64,000 nucleotides of DNA from Branchiostoma floridae (lineage: Eukaryota > Chordata > Leptocardii > Amphioxiformes > Branchiostomatidae): assembly GCF_000003815.2 (NCBI RefSeq), contig NC_049980.1:8571770-8635769 (forward strand). The letters are read 5' to 3'. The position numbers and the translations under genes were made by a program. A model generated the notes under the pieces. That model was not told the DNA's origin, did not search any database, and saw only the letters and a program-made list of their open reading frames with translations. Positions 27,801 to 34,387 of the stretch are shown one piece after another. Every line of letters begins with the position of its first letter. Within the stretch, counting starts at the first letter, position 1.

Positions 27801-30309
27801 GTCATGTTGCGTTTATAGCAACATTCTATCACTCTGGCTTCGCCTCTTCAGAGCAAATGCACTTTGCGAACCCTTGGAAAAATCCTCCATATGTTTTATT
27901 CATACCGTAATATCCCGCAGCAGAAGTGTACCCATTCCGGGCGTAGGTTCAGCACATACATCACGGCAATATCTCCAGCTTTTACAATGCAGAGAGATGC
28001 GAGCCCAGCTGGCTGTAGCTGCCCCAGTCTGACCCCGGAAAGAATATAGCGTCTTTACGATGAATGTTACAGACGCATTACCACTGTGTACATAACGTTC
28101 CTTCCTAGATTATGATCATATCTTATAAGTACAAGTCGCCCACGTTTCATACTCTGCAGCCTACATACACAACTCCTTTCAAAATCCATTTATTCCGGTC
28201 ACGGTAAGGGACTGCGCGTAAAAATATACCACTAACGTCATTTGTGTAATAAAAATCCGACTTCTGCTCTCACAACTTAATGTACAGTGTAGAAATGAAT
28301 AGTGCTTGGTGTAGCGATTCAACCACTGTTAATGGCTCTGTGTATCGTGGCATCGATGGAGAGAGTTTTATGGCCGAGCAAATCTTTATTAACCCCTTTG
28401 TACATCTCGGCTTTTAAGGGAGAGTTGCGAATTTACGAGCAAACTTAACTGCTACGCAGTCTGTTCGGATATTGTATTTTGTAGCCTCTGCCACCTTTGC
28501 TACTGGGTAATAAAGTATATATGTGCAGTTGTGTTTATCTTTTATTCAATAACTGTGCGACTACGTCCTACAGGTTGACCTGCACTGTAACTCAGGCTTT
28601 TATACTGGTCATAACTGCCCGTGAAGAGCTCTGTACTACTGTTTTTTTCTACTCCACATTCTGCGTATTCGTTACCTAGTACATAGAGCGTTACATGCAA
28701 CGCTAGTTCACCTTTTTCTGCGAGGTAACATACATGTACATTCGTTGTTTTTAAACATATGGTGTTTAAAGTGAACGGACTGTGGTATATTGCAATATTT
28801 TCAAAGAACTACAGCTTAAAAACACCGTCCGTCGACTTGATATCCCCAAAAACGCAATTTCCAAGAACAACAGATATAGGTTACCTTGCGCATAAAGGTG
28901 AACTAGTGTTATAGCGTGATATATGTAACTCCCCAATCAGATATAGAAGTGGTAATTTTTCTATGTTATCTACTTATAATCAGGTTTGCATTGATATTTC
29001 ATGTCTTGGCGTGGTGCGACTTTGGCGCACTGCTATGTTAACTATGTTTAGTCATCAATTGTATAAAATGAAATAAAAAGTATTAAATGTGTTTTTGTAT
29101 AAAATAAATTTTTATAACTTAATTGCAACGCCACATTGTCACTGTTACTGTTATGTATTTATGAATAAAAAAGTGGTAGATACTATTCCAAAGGCAAACC
29201 CACCTCATAAGAGAGATTGTGTCTTCTATCCACCACCAGAAGAGACTCCAAGTTTTCCTGTGAGTAGACGTCGGCATCTTGATGCAATGACACATAGTTC
29301 TCAGTAGCGTAAAGTTCGTCTTCCGGCAGCTGTTCCACCTTCGACGCGACCCGCGCTTCAGGGAGTTTGTACTCTGCCGTTCCTGTTGCCGGACCCCCTC
29401 CCCCGCCGTTGTACCAGATCATGGAGATGACGCTGAGACTGAGCGGTAGGACCGCCGTCAGGAACATGAGACAGAACTGTCTCAGCTGTAAACACAGGTG
29501 GTCAAAGCTACGGAACCAAGGATGGTCCAACACTGACCTGAAAAACAACAACAAACAGATCATGGAGATAACGCTGAGACTGAGCGGTAGGACCGCCGTC
29601 AGGAACATGAGACAGAACTGTCTCAGCTGTAAACACAGGTGGTCAAAGCTACGGAACCAAGGATGGTCCAACACTGACCTGAAAAACAACAACAAACAGA
29701 TCATGGAGATGACGCTGAGACTGAGCGGTAGGACCGCCGTCAGGAACATGAGACAGAACTGTCTCAGCTGTAAACACAGGTGGTCAAAACTACGGAACCA
29801 CGGGTGGTCCAACACTGACCTGAAAAACAACAACAAACAAATGATTGGTCATCAGTATTGATCCTGAAGAAGCCGACAGTGATCGCGTTGAAAGTTGATC
29901 CGTANNNNNNNNNNNNNNNNNNNNNNNNNNNNNNNNNNNNNNNNNNNNNNNNNNNNNNNNNNNNNNNNNNNNNNNNNNNNNNNNNNNNNNNNNNNNNNNN
30001 NNNNTCAGTACACACTAGGCTTGAGCTATGCATGCCATGGCTTCTACGAGTATTGCCTCGCTGCATCTTTGCTTTAATAAAATATGAAGAAAAAAATCGT
30101 AATGGCACCATGATAAGGATATAGTCAAGACACAGAGCGAAGGTGTACGTCGAGCATTAAGGTTATCACCATGGCAACGAAAGACCTCACCTGTCATTCT
30201 GACTGAGTCCCTTGCTGTCTTCTGTCTGGTCGACCCGTTTGTGAGGAAACCGCAGGTGTCGTCTGCGATGTACCAACACAGGTCCGGCATCTTCCGCGGA
30301 ATCCTCCAT
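5618..30309 (-). CDS. Membrane-anchored JmjC/cupin-8 oxygenase-like protein
   Basis: The model joins exons 30309-30191, 29537-29204, 10624-10487, 9003-8815, 8554-8530, 8164-8029, 7455-7316, 6554-6462 and 5824-5618 (stop 5620-5618), about 460 residues. Residues 1-40 are hydrophilic with a basic patch (HRRRHLRFPHKR). One hydrophobic segment (FLTAVLPLSLSVISM, about residues 60-80) follows. A linker leads into LSYE|EFIAVYDGKRPVILTD, the usual entry to JmjC/cupin-8 domains. The double-stranded beta-helix has SPLHIDPYNW with HxD (about 290-292), GRKKWKLFPP, and GELLVIPTGWFHQAYN with the distal His (about 378), so the Fe(II) triad is intact. Basic residues before the membrane segment and five N-x-S/T sequons after it (NLS, NDS, NGS, NWT, NYT) suggest a type II, luminal topology. 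The fold is known for Fe(II)/2-oxoglutarate hydroxylases; the substrate is unknown. The 8815/8554 junction is out of frame in this model, so the exon pairing there is unresolved. Confidence 0.75.
6227..6398. mobile_element. Small foldback MITE in a JmjC intron
   Basis: Ends 'tactctccaagcag' and 'ctgtttggagagta' are inverted; the sub-terminal stretches (ggctgttttttaa, ttttatctggc against gccagattaaaa, acaacagttgg) pair imperfectly. About 170 bp, no ORF. Confidence 0.6.
6462..6554 (-). CDS. JmjC gene exon 8 (distal Fe ligand)
   Basis: This 93-bp exon, phase 0 at both ends, reads VDQVAGELLVIPTGWFHQ, then AYNMEETIAVSRQ. The G-E-x4-P-x-GWFH motif carries the third Fe(II) ligand (His) and is diagnostic of cupin-8/JmjC proteins. 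Acceptor tatccag, donor GTGAGG. Confidence 0.9.
7316..7455 (-). CDS. JmjC gene exon 7
   Basis: This 140-bp exon, phase 1 in and 0 out, encodes QDQRFYITPDQRCGFP, then YNSPVDAFSPNYTRYPEF, matching the loop between the HxD strand and the distal His in this family, where a partner-specific insertion is common. Acceptor ctacag, donor GTGAGT. Confidence 0.85.
8029..8164 (-). CDS. JmjC gene exon 6 (Fe-binding HxD)
   Basis: This 136-bp exon, phase 0 in and phase 1 out, encodes EVQPWDALLLWGS, then SPLHIDPYNWTGINAV and AGRKKWKLFPP. His and Asp of HID are the first two Fe(II) ligands of the JmjC facial triad. Asn of NWTGIN and the Lys/Trp of GRKKWKLFPP match conserved cupin-8 positions near the cofactor pocket. 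Confidence 0.9.
8530..8554 (-). CDS. JmjC gene exon 5 (25-bp microexon)
   Basis: A 25-bp piece between acceptor ttcattttgcag and donor GTAGAG reads LGFDRWMK in the only stop-free frame and continues in frame into EVQPWDALLLWG. It requires a phase-2 junction on its 5' side, which exon 4 as drawn does not supply. A longer version using a weak aaag acceptor (39 bp, SSFCRLGFDRWMK) would restore the frame. Confidence 0.55.
8815..9003 (-). CDS. JmjC gene exon 4
   Basis: A 189-bp open exon between acceptor catccatag and donor aaag|gtgctg encodes GNGSSISSAATRLADF and WMYLEDELFIPTRPEL, ending VLGEDFFQLFPK. It fits the variable segment between the domain entry and the Fe-binding HxD. The donor is weak and the next visible exon is in another phase. 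Confidence 0.7.
9571..9605 (+). repeat. (TTTC)n microsatellite
   Basis: Runs of ctttctttct with minor interruption, inside a JmjC intron. Confidence 0.9.
9789..9817 (+). repeat. (CA)n microsatellite
   Basis: About 14 uninterrupted AC units inside a JmjC intron. Confidence 0.95.
10487..10624 (-). CDS. JmjC gene exon 3 (JmjC domain entry)
   Basis: This 138-bp exon, phase 0 at both ends, runs from acceptor ttgctcag to donor GTACGT. It encodes EFIAVYDGKRPVILTD, then VPDWAASRWSRDFFLENY, the conserved N-terminal region of JmjC/cupin-8 domains (the 'kPvvl..vv..W.a...W..dyf...y' pattern). It continues in frame from exon 2 as NLSYE|EFIAVY, which ties the distant membrane exon to this gene across 18.6 kb. 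Confidence 0.85.
10722..10744 (+). repeat. (GTTT)n microsatellite
   Basis: Five to six tgtt units; a similar (CAAA)n run lies at 22143-22173. Confidence 0.9.
12343..12540. repeat. Foldback repeat related to the 24424 element
   Basis: Arms 'aaaatctatgcac' and 'gtgcatagatttt' flank a core with 'gttgaactgtaa', then 'ttggacttacccaaa', 'attgttcattccttgac' and 'cagtcgaaaatt'. The core shares wording with the foldback at 24424-24620, so they look like diverged members of one family. Confidence 0.65.
14034..14363. mobile_element. MITE family B, copy 1
   Basis: Left end 'aaggccatgttgatttgat' with ggatgacatc; right end gatgtcatcc with 'taacatggcctta'. The interior has 'gcatgctcgcatcagttttt' and a copy-specific middle. 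Other copies: 15083-15465, 20025-20370, 43908-44285 and 53015-53443. Confidence 0.85.
14399..14655. repeat. Tandem duplication, about 130-bp units
   Basis: 14399-14522 and 14534-14655 share 'cacaaagcaataccaaaca', 'aaaaactgttttctaa' and acaaataaaatcttctcaag/gcaaatcgaatcttttcaaa. Divergence is moderate, so it is not recent. Confidence 0.8.
15083..15465. mobile_element. MITE family B, copy 2
   Basis: The left end is eroded (ttttattatatggatgacat); the right end 'gatgtcatccatttaatcc' then 'aatcaacatggcctta' is intact. Between them lie the shared modules 'cgctcgcatcagttttggg' and 'ttgttcaaccctctagacca'. Confidence 0.8.
17030..17245. repeat. Dispersed repeat family C, copy 1
   Basis: Shares modules with 27455-27760: 'ctggggcaatcactgtcgta', 'agacccgtgcgatttagcc' and gtcagcccctagctgc. 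A fragment with 'gaacccaacacacttattga' lies at 5975-6025. Probably a SINE-like or MITE family; its type is not determined. Confidence 0.65.
17258..19515. repeat. 2.25-kb inverted repeat with arms of about 240 bp
   Basis: The left arm (17258-17510) and right arm (about 19085-19353) are inverted copies: 'gtcgaaggaagttcacg', tgtgcatttgttaaa, 'gatttgtaggattaga' and 'cattctatattca' recur reverse-complemented. The outer part of the right arm is itself tandemly duplicated (19237-19366 and 19367-19502, both ending 'ccttgccttccccacatcac'). No transposase-like ORF is seen in the 1.6-kb interior; the longest open stretch is 63 codons at 18109-18300. Confidence 0.8.
20025..20370. mobile_element. MITE family B, copy 3 (right end lost)
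   Basis: Starts 'aaggccatgttttgattcga' and 'ttatatggatgacattctct', then 'actgatgcgagcgtgcgagt', in the orientation opposite to the modules of copies 1 and 2. The similarity fades near 'gcagcagctttgtacgatga'; the expected second terminus is not visible, so the copy is truncated. Confidence 0.7.
21113..21575. repeat. Cluster of GGCGAAACGACCTG-type short repeats in both orientations
   Basis: Inverted and direct copies of a motif close to 'gtggcgaaacgacctg' and 'gtcgtttcgctac' are scattered through 460 bp: 'gttgcgaaacgacctgcctt', 'ttgggaaacgacttgcctt', 'gtggcgaaatgactgtggcg'. The two ends carry opposite orientations, as in a degenerate foldback element. Confidence 0.75.
22395..22545. repeat. Dispersed repeat family D (several degenerate copies)
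   Basis: A module with 'gtagcagggtatattttcac' and 'ggagggagcacgggac' recurs at 57445-57600 (gtagcagggtacatttctac, 'ggatttgaaccaagg'). Looser relatives are at 26165-26320 ('ggaatcgaaccgaggtcacc') and 55620-55700. The ggaTcGAACC-like block resembles a tRNA box B, suggesting SINE ancestry, but no complete tRNA head was found. Confidence 0.45.
23851..24281. repeat. Tandem duplication, about 200-bp units
   Basis: 23851-24045 and 24076-24281 share 'tatagcagcccgc', 'atccgaccggcctcct', 'gtggacagcaaagtttgtg' and ttacatagattt. A third, inverted and diverged copy lies at 59105-59225 in the first GALT intron. Confidence 0.85.
24424..24620. mobile_element. Foldback MITE with 24-bp inverted ends
   Basis: 'ctggataaagttgaactgta' at the left is the inverted copy of 'tacagttcaactttatccag' at the right. 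The interior pairs further: ttcgactgatcga against tcgatcagtcaaaa, and agacaatccat against tggattgtcca. About 197 bp, no ORF. It sits immediately before a family A MITE (24658). Confidence 0.85.
24658..24821. mobile_element. MITE family A, copy 2
   Basis: Left 'gatcacctttatccacgagg' and right 'gataaaggtgaactagcgtt' are the family A termini; the interior has atgcaatttgaaacgacgg and 'tctatcgacttgttatgtc'. The left terminus is diverged. Confidence 0.8.
25440..25665. repeat. Dispersed repeat family E, copy 1
   Basis: Contains 'aaggtctcatcaagatcta', 'catacaaacgctaccc' and 'accttcttggcgaaggta'. The same order of modules is seen at 39310-39505 (plus) and inverted at 40950-41125. The 3' part with 'ttcttggcgaaggta' may be the terminus. 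Type unknown. Confidence 0.7.
25685..26480. repeat. Pair of related about 170-bp repeats
   Basis: 25685-25855 and 26300-26480 share 'aaggcatg-tgttgaa', ccgttttgtgttttt-type text and GC-rich ends (ggccggggtgtttgcgg, ccgaccgggccc; gagccctcccgggctgtttg, ccgtccggcac), as if each were a small foldback with GC-rich termini. Family D material lies between them. Confidence 0.65.
26565..27142 (-). mobile_element. Non-autonomous mariner-type element, 578 bp, TA target duplication
   Basis: The perfect ends CGAGGGGCGTGCAAT and ATTGCACGCCCCTCG continue as near-perfect inverted repeats (aatggtcctgaccca against tgggtcaggaccatt). The element is flanked by TA on both sides (26563-26564, 27143-27144), the Tc1/mariner target-site signature. 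It keeps the first about 75 codons of the transposase on the minus strand (next entry) and has lost the catalytic region, so it is a deletion derivative mobilisable only in trans. Confidence 0.9.
26660..26959 (-). pseudogene. Truncated mariner transposase, HTH domain only
   Basis: Reads MEPVECRAVIRFLYLKG, then TFDEINETYGDDAPSYD, VKRWHPEFKRGWKSVE and PRPGRPSCAIDEAS. This is the first helix-turn-helix of mariner/Mos1-type transposases (HTH_48 pattern with the GRP hook motif PRPGRPS). After about residue 73 the similarity ends and unrelated frame follows to the stop; no D,D,D catalytic residues remain. The DNA-binding part is free of stops. Confidence 0.88.
27455..27760. repeat. Dispersed repeat family C, copy 2
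   Basis: Has 'gagcacgttaaagaaccca', 'ctggggcaattactgtcgta', 'cgctccagacccctgcgatt' and 'cagcccctggctgccagg', in the same order as the copy at 17030-17245. Confidence 0.65.
28698..28911. mobile_element. MITE family A, copy 3
   Basis: Termini 'caacgctagttcacctttt' and aaaggtgaactagtgtta; the interior has a foldback with 'acaccgtccgtcgacttgat' and ataccccaaa-like pairing as in copy 1. Confidence 0.85.
29204..29537 (-). CDS. JmjC gene exon 2 (transmembrane segment and stalk)
   Basis: The exon starts at one of three tandem acceptors (29819, 29678 or 29537; the shortest choice is given) and ends at a GTGGGT donor after NLSYE. It encodes SVLDHPWFRSFDHL, the single hydrophobic segment, a Gly-rich turn (WYNGGGGGP) and an acidic stalk. 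If the donor is not used, translation stops seven codons later at 29185-29183, giving a membrane protein without the JmjC domain. Confidence 0.75.
29416..29838 (-). repeat. In-frame triple 141-bp duplication across the exon 2 acceptor
   Basis: Three nearly identical 141-bp units (47 codons each) contain the polypyrimidine tract gttgttgtttttcag, the acceptor and the coding block SVLDHPWFRSFDHL through VISMI. All three are open in the same frame across the former intron piece (C-LLLFFR), so using the first or second acceptor would give a protein with three or two copies of the membrane segment. Confidence 0.95.
29905..30004. other. Assembly gap (100 N)
   Basis: A gap of exactly 100 N in intron 1 of the JmjC gene, 66 bp from the 141-bp tandem array. 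The true length is unknown; repeat collapse next to the array is possible. Confidence 1.
30191..30309 (-). CDS. JmjC gene exon 1 (start codon, cytosolic tail)
   Basis: ATG at 30309-30307 opens MEDSAEDAGPVLVHRRRH and runs 39 codons plus two bases to a GTGAGG donor. The phase (2) matches the acceptor of the next exon exactly, giving Arg at the junction, which is the main reason to prefer this start. The 100-N gap lies in the intron just after this exon. Confidence 0.65.
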
Positions 30310-32048
30310 GTTTCCCTTCAGTCAATGTGGAACTCTTTCTTTTACGAGGAGCAAATTTTCCACGCTACACCATTTTACAAGTCGATGTTGTATTTGAAGG
30401 CGAGTTCTTCATGTATGGCAGTGTCGGCGTTGCTCTCGTGCTCTATACGAGTATGTTACTCAATACATTATCTCTGGATGGTGTGAGCGAAAGCCACTTG
30501 AAGCCCAAGCCATTGAACACGCTATGCTGTCATACGAGCCCTGCAATCCTCACGCAGCATACAGTATAGTAGCGACAGTAATGGAACCGTAGATGCGCTA
30601 TCAGGAACCGAATGGCACTCCACAGTCGCCCCGCGTGCAACTGACTATCTGTATATCCGCGTGTCCGCCGAGGTGATTTACACCGTAGAGGGGGTATCAT
30701 TTGTATCAGCTTGGCGCTCCCCCATCCGCGTCCATCCTCTACCGTAGTCAATCATGAGAAAATGGAGCCATGTAAATAGGCTTACACGATACGTTATAAT
30801 AACGTTATTATGCTAGAGGCGCCACGGTACGAGATGGAATCTTCCGTGGATTATTTTGCGTGTGCATGTGTCTCGTCCGCTGAGGACTTTCCCATAAGAG
30901 AGCTAAATGTTGCCATGTCCCGGATTAGGTTAATCTATCTAAGGCTTTCAAGAGGGGTGGACCAAAACTAGAAAATGACAGAAGCAAAGGAAAACGGATA
31001 TACCTTCTTATGGCAGGTATTATTTCAAAATACAAATGAAGATTTTACCTGACTGATCAAGACGTGAATGCAGTAAAAACAAACAAAACAGACATAAATG
31101 TTGTTTCTAACTGTATTGCGCCCCCTAACATTTGAGTGGTCTAATCGGGGTTCCCTTATGAAAATGATGCTGGTTCGGTATTGATCTGTACATGTATGTA
31201 TGGCTCGTAACATGGTAGCAGTCGTGCCAATCTCTAGGCGCTTATAGAGCAGTAAAATACCTTATTCACTCAAACCTTAGTCGTTGACTGGAAGATTTCT
31301 AGGTGAACGAGGGGTATGTGGGGAAACATGTAACATAATGGTATATTAGATTTTGGTTTTGATGTAACCATTAGTATTGAAGAGTAAACAAATAAAAAAA
31401 TAAGGACAAGATACAAAAAAATACCCCTCCTTCTCTCGATTGCGTTCTGACATTCTACCAATACCAATTCTAGCAAAGACGGTTAAATAAATGCAACGTA
31501 ATTCCCATGCATGATGAGTATAACATTAGCGCGCTAGCGCTACCGATTTTGTATCCATGAGATGTTTGTAAATTGAGGTCACTCGAATGTTCCACTGATA
31601 CTAATGTAGGGTAAGGCAGGTTATTCATACATGTATATGGCCAAATACTGATGTAGAATAGCACAATGAAATAGCATCGTGAGAATATGATCCAGTAATG
31701 CTGAACCTTTCGTTTTGCAGTCGGCGGAAATGACCGTTACAAAGCGTCTGGTTCCCCATGTGTGCTGTCCCTAGTGCTGAAAAGTAGGTTGACATGGTGT
31801 TCTAGGCCAGACTGTGGTAATCAAATTTCTCGCTGTCCAGGGCCGTAACGTAGTCATTGTTAGCACTTACACGATACTTTGGGCTAGTCTTGGAACAGGT
31901 GTATATTAACCTCTACATCTGTCTCAAAATCTGTGGGCCGGAGAAAATAATATCCCACAGAATTCGACACCGTAATCGAGCTGCACTACATCACGCTGTC
32001 TCTACCAGACTCCTAAAGCTGTTGTTGGGTTGCCAATGTTGAAACTCA

Positions 32049-32158
32049 TAGCCTGGTATCCAGCCGTAATTTAGCTCCCGAGTCTCTTCTCTCCTCTTTG
32101 CAATTACAAAGAGGAGAGAAGAGATTCGGGAGCTATATTACGGCTGAATACCAGGCTA
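32049..32158. repeat. Near-perfect hairpin, 54-bp arms
   Basis: 'tagcctggtatccagccgta' through 'ctcttctctcctctttg' is followed after two bases by its reverse complement, ending 'tacggctgaataccaggcta'. Only a few mismatches; no loop to speak of. Confidence 0.95.
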
Positions 32159-33608
32159 GAAACCCATTGGCCGGCTAACTCTTTTCAAATTATAATTATT
32201 CTGTTTGACCAATTTGTGGCAAACCAAGGCCGCACGTTGCGCACCCATTCCCACAGAAGGCTTATCACTCGGATGCCCACAAAAAGCATGACTTAGTGAA
32301 GCTCGACCACGGTGGTGAAGTCTTCTCTCCAAAAGATTTTGAAACTGAAGTTGAAATCAATTCACGTCTGTTTTGAAGACCACACGAAACTATCCTGTAA
32401 GCGTCTTTCCGATGATTAAAAAATATATATTGAAGTGCCAGTAAGTGATACAAGTCACAAGCTACGGACGCAGTTATTGGGTGGTATTGATATAACGTTA
32501 CATCATATCAAGGAAAATTTTTAGTCCTCATGTAAGCTCAATGTTCTGGTTAAAATTGGCATTGTAAGAGCTTTCAAAGTATTGAGCTTTTCGTCGTCAT
32601 TCGCATCAGCTACCAAATGTAATTGTCAGTTTGAGTTCTTGATGCTATAAGTCTCTTTTTGTCTAGTCTTATGGCTACAAGCGCTGATAGCCAATTACGG
32701 GAGGTTTAGATCTTACCAACAACGCCCTGGCCTAATCCTTGGACCTTATGGTCATTAACGTTAGCTATAGCCCAGCTGGGTTCAAGCATGGTGAGAAGTA
32801 CACTGGATCAACTAAGGCATCGATGTAGACAGTCATGGAGCGCCCCCTAATGACCAACATTTGTTTTGCACAAACAAAAGGTCGCGAGGGGACAATTTAC
32901 TAGCCTCTACAAGTCCCGTCTCCGTATTCATTTTCAAGAAGTTGTAAGCGATATATCAGATCATGCTACATGAGGTCTAAAAATTCGGGGTTAAGCTGAA
33001 CTTGAAAGGTGTCTAATGATGCAAATTAGCCTGTCCTCTTTTCTTTCAGTCTTTCTCGTGACTTATGAGCTCAAACAAAGAAGCATGTTTTCGCAATGTT
33101 ATAAACATTTCTCCGCAGGAGTACCTTCGCTATTTTAATAGGCCACAGCAATTAGATTCTGTGGATGGCATCAGGCCCTCATTAAGTTTTGCCGGATTTA
33201 AAAAAAAGGCAGCCTTGATCGTCGTGTAGAAGCGACAGTAGTGAGGTACATGTAGCCATTATTATTTTATTAGTGATTATTAGTGAAACTAGTTCAGAAC
33301 TTCTAACATAGTAAAATTGGTACCAATGTGGTTACTATGACTAGTTGTAACCTTCATTAATAATAACAAGGCTTGCCCACACTAAAGTAGTAGTGCACTT
33401 CTTGAAATAAAAGACTTGTTGGCTATAATACCATGTGTTGTCGCTTTAACTCATGTTGGAACGCTTCAGCGTCTATATTTTTAAAGTCTAGTCATCTTGT
33501 TTTGTTTTGGTTTTACCCAACGTTATATTGTTTTTTTTTTATCCCTCTCTCACTAGATTTTGAGTCTGCAGATGATGGCATTCATAAAATTTACTTTCTG
33601 TGGTAATA

Positions 33609-33791
33609 CCCCCCTCACATTAGGCGCGATTCGATCGGACGACGAGTCTACGAGCTCTAATCTACGAGGAGGCATGACCCTGATGCCGACGAAGAAATGG
33701 CAGAGTTCCCCCTTCCCGTCAGGGTCATGCCTCGATAATTTAGAGCTCGCAGACTCGTCGTCCGATCGAATCGCGCCTAATGTGAGGGGGG
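33609..33791. mobile_element. 183-bp foldback MITE with TA flanks
   Basis: The ends CCCCCCTCACATTAGGCGCG and CGCGCCTAATGTGAGGGGGG are perfect inverted repeats extending about 52 bp. An inner pair (gaggcatgaccctga, tcagggtcatgcctc) makes nearly the whole element self-complementary. TA on each side (33607-33608, 33792-33793) fits a Tc1/mariner-type target duplication. Confidence 0.9.
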
Positions 33792-34199
33792 TATGCATCG
33801 TGTGCAGAAAGTAGTAATACAGTTTCAGGCACACCGCTCCCTTCTTTTTCTTAGTAATGACAATTTATCAAAATAGGCATAACTTGATTCAACATATGAT
33901 CGTTGGAAGCCTATTAAACTAATTTCCTAATGACTGTAACGAGCTCGCCGGAGTTAGTGAGTGAGTGAGAAACGTTAAAATGATCTAACATGTTTTGGAA
34001 GAATTTATCCGTAATGTTGTCACTGACGCAGTACGAATTCTTTTACTGCCAACGTTAATATTTTTCAATTCACTATTAATTTCAAAGAACGATGATAGAT
34101 AAAACGCAGTATTAGTTTACTAAATGTGTATATCAAACCTATTTGTTTTGTATATTTTTTTCAACTACCCACGTGCGTATGACCTAATGGTATCGCCCC

Positions 34200-34387
34200 C
34201 AGCACCTCCTGTTTTGCCGGAAGCTACGTCATGAATGTTGATTATGATGTCACTAGTGACCGCCATCTTGGACAGGAGACAGGAAACATAACAAAAGATT
34301 GCCAAGATTTCTGACTCACAGTGACGGTTTCACTCACAAGAAACGGTCAGAAAGTTGCGTCCTGCGTTTGTCATATAGTTTTAGACG
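34200..34387 (+). promoter_or_regulatory. Predicted UBE2R core promoter and 5' UTR
   Basis: Upstream of the start codon lie an ETS-type CCGGAAG (34217-34223), a CRE-like TACGTCA (34225-34231) and a YY1-type CCGCCATCTTG (34260-34270), the set typical of TATA-less housekeeping promoters, with the YY1 site usually at the start of transcription. No TATA box is evident. Transcription probably begins near the YY1 site. Confidence 0.6.

Larger units (their letters stand above)
10625..29203 (-). other. JmjC gene intron 2, an 18.6-kb transposon nest
   Basis: No coding exon is recognised. The intron holds MITE families A and B, related foldbacks, a mariner-derived element (26565-27142), a 2.25-kb inverted repeat, at least three tandem duplications and several microsatellites, all listed separately. 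The remaining DNA is AT-rich and unannotated. Confidence 0.7.
30310..34199. other. Intergenic region between divergent JmjC and UBE2R genes
   Basis: No coding exon is recognised. It must hold the JmjC promoter (minus) on its left; no clear motif set was seen there. A long hairpin (32049-32158) and a TA-flanked MITE (33609-33791) are the only structured features. Confidence 0.6.

Noticed and set aside
29367..29861. 164-codon plus-strand frame with three repeats
   Set aside because: It is the antisense shadow of the in-frame 141-bp coding repeat of the JmjC gene on the minus strand.
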